Source: an uncultured Parabacteroides sp. (GTDB taxonomy: Bacteria > Bacteroidota > Bacteroidia > Bacteroidales > Tannerellaceae). From it: a stretch of DNA of 64,000 nucleotides. The notes under the pieces are model-generated. The model searched no databases. It had not been told where the DNA came from and saw only the letters and a program-made list of their open reading frames with translations. Positions 58,455 through 64,000 of this stretch are shown piece by piece (positions within the stretch are counted from its first letter, which is position 1; each line of letters begins with the position of its first letter). A program made the position numbers and the translations under genes. The stretch spans positions 124,001-188,000 of the forward strand of contig URZO01000001.1 of the NCBI GenBank assembly GCA_900552465.1. Direction: 5' to 3'.

Positions 58455-58717
58455 TTCACCTCCTCATAATCCACATACTCACCCTCGTCTTTGGCGAATA
58501 TCTTTTTGCGGGACATGGATTCTTCGTAGGCAGAGTTTGCACTGCTGCTACGGGCGGAAGAGGAAGAAGAGCTGCTTGTTTGCCGACGTTGACCCCCTTT
58601 TTTTCCGCTGCTTCCGCTGCCAAACAGAATATTTTTGAACGTACGCAAGATTGAGAATCCCATCAGGAATACTAACAGGATAAAGAAGAAGAACATTACA
58701 AACAAAAATTTAAACAT
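58451..58717 (-). CDS. DUF4834 small membrane protein
   Basis: The 88-residue protein has one transmembrane helix (FKFLFVMFFFFILLVFLMGFSI, about 2-24). Then a serine-rich low-complexity stretch of about 20 residues (SSSSSSSARSS) and a charged cytosolic tail (KDEGEYVDYEEVK) follow. This is the DUF4834 layout conserved next to pssA/psd in Bacteroidetes. Its stop overlaps the Fic start by 4 nt, which is unexpected: the Fic gene seems to have joined the end of this operon. The -7 element at 58752-58759 serves both. Confidence 0.85.
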   Translation of the reverse strand: MFKFLFVMFFFFILLVFLMGFSILRTFKNILFGSGSSGKKGGQRRQTSSSSSSSARSSSANSAYEESMSRKKIFAKDEGEYVDYEEVK

Positions 58718-58751
58718 ACTCCGTCACTTAGTTGGTTTTATTACACAAACA

Positions 58752-58759
58752 CAAAGATA
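58752..58759 (-). promoter_or_regulatory. -7 element of DUF4834-Fic operon
   Basis: CAAAGATA on the plus strand reads TATCTTTG on the minus strand, 35 bp before the DUF4834 start and just after the pssA stop. Confidence 0.5.
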
Positions 58760-58770
58760 CGAATTCTTGT

Positions 58771-59475
58771 TTATCTTCTTTTGTTAAAAAAAGACAAGGC
58801 GATATAGAGTATAATCGTTCCGGCAATACCCAGAACGCCAAAAAGAGCCACAAAGACCACCGCGCCGCCTACCAGGATGTAGCGAAGCTCGTTGCCTTTC
58901 CACTTTAACGATTTGACCTTTAAAGAGAACATCGGGACCTCCGATACCAACAACAAAGAGAACAAGATTGCCAGAACGATTATCCCGGCAATGAACCCGA
59001 TGCTGTCCACCGGAATGGAAGCACGAAACGCATATCCGATAGAAGCCCAGAAAAGGGCATGTGCCGGCACCGGCATACCGATGAAAGAGGTCGTTTGCCT
59101 TTCGTCGATATTGAATTTGGCAAGGCGCAACCCGGAAAAGACCGGTATCACTAAGGCCAGGTACGGGATATATGGGGCGGCACTTCCCAAAGCGGGAGCC
59201 GTCATACAAGCCTGCTCCAACAGCCAGTAGGCAATCATCCCGGGGGCGACCCCGAAACTAACCATGTCGGAAAGAGAATCCAGTTCCTTTCCCATCGGAG
59301 AATAGGCATGCAGGGAACGGGCGGCAAAACCGTCGCAAAAATCAAAAACAGCCGCCACGACAACCCACAGGGTCGCCATCGGCAGGTTGCCTTTCAACGC
59401 CATCACACAGGCGATGCAACCTGATACAAGACTGCAACAGGTCACTAAATTAGGTATACTTTGTTTGATGCTCAT
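58771..59475 (-). CDS. pssA: CDP-diacylglycerol--serine O-phosphatidyltransferase
   Basis: The 234-residue membrane enzyme has the CDP-alcohol phosphotransferase motif DGFAARSLHAYSPMGKELDS (DG-x2-AR-x8-G-x3-D-x3-D), running on to the final Asp in LSDMVSFG, with about seven helices around it. It makes phosphatidylserine from CDP-diacylglycerol and serine. The next upstream gene is phosphatidylserine decarboxylase, 9 nt away, so the pair makes phosphatidylethanolamine, the main Bacteroides phospholipid. The length is normal for the integral-membrane class II enzyme. Confidence 0.95.
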   Translation of the reverse strand: MSIKQSIPNLVTCCSLVSGCIACVMALKGNLPMATLWVVVAAVFDFCDGFAARSLHAYSPMGKELDSLSDMVSFGVAPGMIAYWLLEQACMTAPALGSAAPYIPYLALVIPVFSGLRLAKFNIDERQTTSFIGMPVPAHALFWASIGYAFRASIPVDSIGFIAGIIVLAILFSLLLVSEVPMFSLKVKSLKWKGNELRYILVGGAVVFVALFGVLGIAGTIILYIALSFFNKRR

Positions 59476-59484
59476 TTACTTCTT

Positions 59485-60147
59485 TTATTTTCCCAAGCGG
59501 GCTATCGGAGTCTGGTTACCGGTAACCTTCTGATCCATTTCAACCAGAACTTCCGTCCCTACAGGCAGGTAGACATCCACACGGGAACCAAACTTGATAA
59601 ATCCCATCTGTTCGTCGACGTGGCATTTGTCGCCGACTTTGGCATAAGTTACAATGCGTCGCGCCATCGCTCCCGCAATCTGCCGCGCCAGGACGTCTAT
59701 CCCGTTGCGGGTCGTAATCACAACGGCCGAACGTTCGTTCTCCGTACTGCTTTTCGGCAGGTAGGCCGCCATGAAACGTCCGTTCTGATGCGATACGTGC
59801 TTAACTGTCCCATTTACGGGAAACCAGTTGGCATGCACGTTAAAGACGGACATGAATATCGAGATTTGCAGGCATTCCTTGTGCAGAATCTCGTTCTCCT
59901 TCACTTCTTCAATCGCCACGATCGTCCCGTCGGCGGGAGCAATCACCAAGCCTTCCGAATCGTAGGGGAAGCGGCGGAACGGGCTGCGAAAGAAGTTAAG
60001 TACCAATAAGAACAGGACAGTGGTGACAAAGGTTGTGCCGTAAAAGACCCATCCCTTGTTGACAGTATGATACAGCGCAACGTCCACAATAAAGAATATC
60101 GTGAAGAGCGTTAACAACAGACCTGTTCCTTCTTTATGTACTTTCAT
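59485..60147 (-). CDS. psd: Phosphatidylserine decarboxylase (proenzyme)
   Basis: The 220-residue short-form Psd (archaetidylserine-decarboxylase-like) has two N-terminal hydrophobic segments, DSEGLVIAPADGTIVAIEEV, NVHANWFPVNGTV and HQNGRFMAAYLPKSSTENER. The C-terminal self-cleavage site lies in GFIKFGSRVDVY, where Ser of GS would become the pyruvoyl group. The product is phosphatidylethanolamine. It starts the psd-pssA operon from the -7 element TATTTTTG at 60185-60192. Downstream pssA begins 9 nt after its stop. Confidence 0.95.
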   Translation of the reverse strand: MKVHKEGTGLLLTLFTIFFIVDVALYHTVNKGWVFYGTTFVTTVLFLLVLNFFRSPFRRFPYDSEGLVIAPADGTIVAIEEVKENEILHKECLQISIFMSVFNVHANWFPVNGTVKHVSHQNGRFMAAYLPKSSTENERSAVVITTRNGIDVLARQIAGAMARRIVTYAKVGDKCHVDEQMGFIKFGSRVDVYLPVGTEVLVEMDQKVTGNQTPIARLGK

Positions 60148-60184
60148 TCTGTAATCTAATCGTGTATTTTATCGTAAGAATCTG

Positions 60185-60192
60185 CAAAAATA
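60185..60192 (-). promoter_or_regulatory. -7 element of psd-pssA
   Basis: CAAAAATA on the plus strand reads TATTTTTG on the minus strand, 37 bp before the psd ATG. Confidence 0.45.
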
Positions 60193-60220
60193 TTCATTTT
60201 TACCGAATAACAAAAATATA

Positions 60221-63200
60221 TCACCCTTTCACAGCTTCTATTTTGCTTAATTCGACATACCAGAGGAAACCTTCCACCTCCTTATATCCCATCTGCCGGA
60301 TCAGCTTCAGATAGTTCCGGATCTGGCTATGATAGCGTTGGTCTGGATGTTCCCCGAATTTATAGTCGACAACAATAACCCGGTCATCGGTAATCATCAC
60401 ACGGTCCGGACGCTTCGACAGCCCGTTTCCGAACAGGATGTCGACTTCGTTCAGCACGCGGGCCGTCCCGTCATACCAGGGTGCGGCATCCGGCATGTTC
60501 AACAACTCTTCCAGACGGGAGACAAGCGCCGCCGCTTCCGTCCGGTCGATCACGCCTTCCTGGCGATAGCGTTCAACAGCCTGGGGGATATCCTTCCGCG
60601 TACGGATACGGCTCAACACCTCATGCATCAGGGCACCATGCTTTCTGCGGGCATTATCGAAAAAGAAGCCTTTTCCGTGCAGGCGCAATTGCAAACGGTC
60701 ATCCGGAGAGATCGAGTTCATGCGGCTCATTCCGACCTCCTGCATGCCTGTCTCCTCGGTCTTGGCAACCGGACGCCACCAGTCACCCAACTCGAACACG
60801 CCTCTTCCGGTATCAAAAGATGCCGGCAACGAGATCAGTCTCTCGCCTGCCCGGGTATCGGAGACCTCCGTATGCAGGCCTGCCCAGAGGGCATCCGTCA
60901 AAGAGGATATCTTTTCCACCTCGCCCGTCTCTTCCTTGATCTTCTTCGGACGCGGGGAGAATACGACCAACTCTTCTTTCGAGCGGGTAAAGGCGACATA
61001 TAACGTGTTCAGATTGTCAATAAAGGCGTGCAACCGTTCTTTAAAGTAATCAGCAGCAAAGATTGTCTTCGCCAACGACTGGCTGTAACGCACAGGGACC
61101 AGATGCAGGCGGTTGAACGGCTTCTCCTCCGGATGACACCAGAGGATCACCGGCTTCGTCGGCTTATGGTCGATTTCCCAGTCGCCGAAAGGTATGATCA
61201 CGACCTTAAAGCCCAATCCCTTCGACTTATGGACCGTCAGGATGCGGACCGCGTTCTGTCCGTCAGGCGTGGCAATCGTTTTCCGGCAACCTGTCTCATC
61301 CCACCATTTCAGGAAACGGCTCAGGTCTGCGCTCTCTTTCTGGGTATATTCGGAAACCATATCTAAGAAAGCCTGTACAAAAACCTGTTCGTTCTCCGGA
61401 AAGTCGGCGGAGAAGAGGCGGAACAGCCCCTCTGTTATCCCATACAGCGACTGGCGGGAAAGTCCCTGCAGGGCCGATGCGATCTCCGGAGGAAAGGTCT
61501 TTGCGCGACTTCCGCATTCGATGCTGTTCGCTTGCGGCCCCGCATCGGGTGTGGGAACTGCGTTCAGTATCCAATAGGAGTACAAGGCGATCTGTTCGTT
61601 CGTCCTGTCGTCCGGATTCTTCAGGTAGCGCAACAGGGAGACTAAGAAGCGGACCGCCGTCGAACCACTTACAAACAGGGCCTCATCGGAGATAATATCG
61701 TAGTTATAATGGTCGGAAGGATGTTCTTCCTTATATGTCAGCAACGTATCCGCCACCTGCGCCCCTTCCTGGTTGGTACGGACGAGAATGGCGATATCTT
61801 TCAGGGCATATCCGTTGTCCTGCAGTTTTTCAAGTACGCCCGGCAGACGTTCCAGCGCCTCTTCCTTCCAGTCTTTTTCGTCATCACCGGAGAGGAATTC
61901 AATCCGCACATGCCCCTCTTTCTCCCGGAAAGGCGGAGGGACCTGTTGGAAACTATTGTCGTAGGCGGACATGATCTTGGTAAAATAGGCCGCCCGCTGT
62001 TCTTCCGTCAGGGAAGAGGCGGAAAGGGCTTCGTTATACATTCCCTGAAGCACGCCGGGCAATGTCGTGAAAAGGGCATTGTTGAACATCACGATATTCC
62101 GGCAACTGCGCCAGTTATCTTTCAAGGTCTCTTCGCGGACCTCTTCGGGCGAGAAGTCGGCCTGTACCTGTTCGTCGAGTAGCTTCCAATCGGAATTGCG
62201 GAAACGGTAGATACTCTGCTTCACGTCTCCCACGATCAGGTTATCCCGGTTATGTGCCAAGCTTTCTTCAATCAGCGGACGGAAGTTATTCCACTGCATC
62301 CCGCTGGTATCCTGGAACTCGTCTATCATATAATGGTCGACGTGCGTACCGGTCTTTTCATAGATGAAAGGGGCATCGCTCCCACCGATCACCTTGTTCA
62401 GCAATTCGGTCGTGTCGGCTATCAGCATCACGTTCTTTTCTTCCCGGTAAGCCGCAATCTGGCGGGAGACATCCGTCAGGATTCCCAATGTGTAGTAATA
62501 GCGCACAATCTCACGGGCCGTATTATAGGCAGTCAGATCTCCGAACAAGGCGACAATGCCTTTTATGCAATCGTTCAGTCCGTCATCAAAAGCACATCCG
62601 ATGATTTGCCGGGCGCCGAGCGGGGTCGTCTTCGTAAAGCATCCGTCCAGGTTATCCGCCAGGCCGATAAAGGTAGCTGACGGTTCCTTCATTTCCCCTT
62701 GCGCCAAACGGTCGAAAAGGGTCAGGGGCGAACGGCTCCCTCCCTTGAAGTCCGTCGGTTTGAGTGCGTATTTAGTCAGGATCGCCAAACCGCGTTCCCC
62801 CAATTCTTTAGCGGCAGTCTCCACAGAACGGATGATGCCGTAGAGAGCGTTCTTATAGTCATCCAGTGCTTTCTTATCTTCTATATCCCGGCCGACTTCT
62901 TCACTGAAAGCCTTATAGCTCTCCTTAAAAACTTCCCGGCTCAGGGACATGATGTCTTTACGGAGGTTCCACTCCCCGCCGTTCTCTATCTTGTCTTCCG
63001 CAAACCGGAGCAACCAGCCTAACAGATCCTTGCTCTCGGGCTTTTCCAAATCCGACAGCAGGTTGTCGATAGCCGTAGTCAGGACCAGTTCCTGGTCCAT
63101 CTCGATGCCATATCCTCCCTGCAAGCCTATCTCGCGGGTAAAGGCACGCATGGTCTGCTGGAAAAAGCGGTCGATCGTGCTGATATTAAAGGCGGAATAG

Positions 63201-63487
63201 TCGTGCAGGATATCGATCAGTATCTTTGCAGCCTGCTTCCGGACCTGCGTCTCCGTGAGCGAATAGGTCGAGCCGAGCAATTCCACATAATCCGATTTCT
63301 TGCCGGAGGCCAGGTTATACAGTTCATCGATGATACGGGTCTTCATCTCGTCCGTCGCCTTATTCGTAAAGGTCACGGCAAGGATGCGGCGGAAAGCACC
63401 CGGCCCGGTAAACAGCAGGGTCAGGTATTCCCCAGTCAGTTTATGTGTTTTCCCGGCTCCCGCCGAAGCTCTGTAGACAGTCAGCAT
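60221..63487 (-). CDS. UvrD/Rep-type helicase-nuclease, RecB/AddA-like
   Basis: The 1088-residue protein has the P-loop in RASAGAGKTHKLT (about 6-18) and motif Ia TFTNKATDEMKTRI. Walker B and downstream (MIDEFQDTSGMQW) and NLIVGDVKQSIYRFRNSDW (motifs II/III) follow, then VHKSKGLGFKVVIIP (motif V) and LYVAFTRSKEELVV (motif VI). The C-terminal nuclease has RPDRVMITDDRVIVVDYKFGE with the D-x-K-type site and a Q/Y helix after it. It is the helicase-nuclease subunit of an AddAB/RecBCD-like end-processing enzyme for recombinational repair. The partner AddB-like gene is not seen in the window. It starts 5 nt after the SUI1 gene. Confidence 0.92.
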   Translation of the reverse strand: MLTVYRASAGAGKTHKLTGEYLTLLFTGPGAFRRILAVTFTNKATDEMKTRIIDELYNLASGKKSDYVELLGSTYSLTETQVRKQAAKILIDILHDYSAFNISTIDRFFQQTMRAFTREIGLQGGYGIEMDQELVLTTAIDNLLSDLEKPESKDLLGWLLRFAEDKIENGGEWNLRKDIMSLSREVFKESYKAFSEEVGRDIEDKKALDDYKNALYGIIRSVETAAKELGERGLAILTKYALKPTDFKGGSRSPLTLFDRLAQGEMKEPSATFIGLADNLDGCFTKTTPLGARQIIGCAFDDGLNDCIKGIVALFGDLTAYNTAREIVRYYYTLGILTDVSRQIAAYREEKNVMLIADTTELLNKVIGGSDAPFIYEKTGTHVDHYMIDEFQDTSGMQWNNFRPLIEESLAHNRDNLIVGDVKQSIYRFRNSDWKLLDEQVQADFSPEEVREETLKDNWRSCRNIVMFNNALFTTLPGVLQGMYNEALSASSLTEEQRAAYFTKIMSAYDNSFQQVPPPFREKEGHVRIEFLSGDDEKDWKEEALERLPGVLEKLQDNGYALKDIAILVRTNQEGAQVADTLLTYKEEHPSDHYNYDIISDEALFVSGSTAVRFLVSLLRYLKNPDDRTNEQIALYSYWILNAVPTPDAGPQANSIECGSRAKTFPPEIASALQGLSRQSLYGITEGLFRLFSADFPENEQVFVQAFLDMVSEYTQKESADLSRFLKWWDETGCRKTIATPDGQNAVRILTVHKSKGLGFKVVIIPFGDWEIDHKPTKPVILWCHPEEKPFNRLHLVPVRYSQSLAKTIFAADYFKERLHAFIDNLNTLYVAFTRSKEELVVFSPRPKKIKEETGEVEKISSLTDALWAGLHTEVSDTRAGERLISLPASFDTGRGVFELGDWWRPVAKTEETGMQEVGMSRMNSISPDDRLQLRLHGKGFFFDNARRKHGALMHEVLSRIRTRKDIPQAVERYRQEGVIDRTEAAALVSRLEELLNMPDAAPWYDGTARVLNEVDILFGNGLSKRPDRVMITDDRVIVVDYKFGEHPDQRYHSQIRNYLKLIRQMGYKEVEGFLWYVELSKIEAVKG

Positions 63488-63492
63488 ACGGT

Positions 63493-63837
63493 TCAGATTA
63501 TACGGCTCTTTACGTAGCCTTCCTTTTGCAATATTTCCAATACTTTGGGACGCAAGTCACCCTGTACAATGATTTCCCCTTCCTTGGCGGAACCGCCGAC
63601 GCCGCATTTCACTTTCAGGAATTTACCGAGCGCTTCCAAATCGGAAGTCGTTCCGCGAAAACCGGTTACCAGTGTCACGGCTTTCCCGCCCCGGTTCCTT
63701 TTATCTAAAGAAATACGCAACTGCTGTTTCTCTTTCGGAAGTGTGTCTTCTTCCTCTTCATCACCTGTGTTATATTGAAAATCCGGGTTGGTGGAATACA
63801 TGATCCCCAGACGTTCTTTCCAGTCGTTAGTCTTCAT
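63493..63837 (-). CDS. SUI1/eIF1-family translation factor (YciH-like)
   Basis: About 114 residues from the ATG at 63837. A longer frame to 63903 runs past the -7 element (63861-63868) and has no family-like sequence. The N-terminal 50 residues are acidic and disordered (NTGDEEEEDTLPKEK). The SUI1 core follows with QQLRISLDKRNRGGKAVTLVTGFRG, LGKFLKVKCGVGGSAKEGEIIVQGD and RPKVLEILQKEGY. Bacterial YciH-type proteins act in start-site fidelity or stress translation. It is followed by the AddA-like gene 5 nt away, probably one transcript. Confidence 0.92.
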   Translation of the reverse strand: MKTNDWKERLGIMYSTNPDFQYNTGDEEEEDTLPKEKQQLRISLDKRNRGGKAVTLVTGFRGTTSDLEALGKFLKVKCGVGGSAKEGEIIVQGDLRPKVLEILQKEGYVKSRII

Positions 63838-63860
63838 ATTTACTCTTTTCTTTATGGGTT

Positions 63861-63868
63861 CAAATCTA
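63861..63868 (-). promoter_or_regulatory. -7 element of SUI1-helicase operon
   Basis: CAAATCTA on the plus strand reads TAGATTTG on the minus strand, 24 bp upstream of the ATG at 63837; it excludes the longer N-terminal reading. Confidence 0.5.
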
Positions 63869-63910
63869 CAAATTAACACCGGGATAAACAAGATTACAAA
63901 CAATAATACC

Positions 63911-63918
63911 TATATTTG
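63911..63918 (+). promoter_or_regulatory. -7 element of the divergent gene at the window end
   Basis: TATATTTG on the plus strand. It is followed about 10 nt later by a 13-residue ORF (63929-63970) whose TGA overlaps the ATG at 63967. Confidence 0.45.
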
Positions 63919-63966
63919 CATAAACTTTATGATTTTCAAGCACCTTTATCATTTTGCCAATCAAAT

Positions 63967-64000
63967 ATGAGAATAACAGGGTATTTATTCACATTTCTTA
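63967..64000 (+). CDS. Start of an unidentified gene (partial)
   Basis: ATG AGA ATA ... gives MRITGYLFTFL at the window edge, a basic start then hydrophobic residues as in a signal peptide or membrane segment. The preceding short ORF (MIFKHLYHFANQI) ends in the overlap ATGA, suggesting coupled translation. Too little sequence is available for identification. Confidence 0.4.
   Translation, partial: MRITGYLFTFL

Noticed and set aside
1..64000. tRNA, rRNA, riboswitch or transposase genes
   Set aside because: None was recognised on reading both strands; small RNAs without strong sequence signatures cannot be excluded by eye.

Overview
The window looks like chromosome from a Bacteroidales gut bacterium, most likely a Tannerellaceae/Parabacteroides-type genome. 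This is inferred from several features: promoters with a TAnnTTTG -7 element, six-bladed propeller lipoproteins, an SpmA-SpmB fusion, a DPP7-type S46 peptidase, a DUF4248/HU/VapE locus, and a Tannerella-like sialic acid operon order. No rRNA, tRNA, integrase, transposase or CRISPR array was seen.

Layout. 1-9.4 kb (mostly minus strand): a truncated LytS-type sensor kinase, a small MNT nucleotidyltransferase without its HEPN partner, a Tat-exported Gfo/Idh/MocA oxidoreductase, two tandem propeller lipoproteins, YbeY and SpmAB. 9.5-14 kb (plus strand): an esterase, then a compact run of 2-hydroxyacid dehydrogenase, AlkD-like repair protein, TIGR02757 protein and LOG-family protein. 14-25.4 kb (minus strand): a complete sialoglycan operon. 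Its order is ROK regulator, Neu5Ac lyase, AGE epimerase, MFS transporter, sialidase, and a 1699-residue polypeptide that joins a GH20 hexosaminidase, an SGNH esterase, a sialate O-acetylesterase and a NanM-like kelch mutarotase. Together they could strip terminal sugars and O-acetyl groups, release and import sialic acid, and convert it to ManNAc/GlcNAc.

25.5-37.2 kb: an ABC exporter pair, a decayed lipoprotein gene, twin outer-membrane barrels sharing a leader, an AAA_14/DUF4143 ATPase behind three direct repeats spaced exactly 33 bp, ruvB, a clan GH-A glycosidase, a flippase, and a TPR sensor kinase. 37.4-50.6 kb: a DUF389 membrane protein, DPP7, a sulfatase, a GH31 lipoprotein gene broken by one missing G, and an AraC regulator divergent from a sugar MFS porter and a DUF5107-TPR protein.

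50.6-55.4 kb is accessory. It holds a palindromic element, a small protein with a poly-A tract at its start, a VapE/VirE-type primase-helicase, an inverted repeat made of GGTGCCAGAT iterons, DUF4248, an HU-like protein, a signal-less glucosaminidase and a 29-residue amphipathic peptide. It reads like a satellite or prophage-derived replication and lysis module. 55.4-64 kb is housekeeping: birA, MmcQ/YjbR, YraN, tadA, a Bro-N-Fic fusion, DUF4834, pssA, psd, a large RecB/AddA-like helicase-nuclease and an eIF1/SUI1 factor.

Two families of palindromic intergenic repeat occur as pairs (about 295 bp at 10.5 and 50.6 kb; about 165 bp at 4.9 and 34.9 kb). Three intergenic arrays share a 21-22 bp period.
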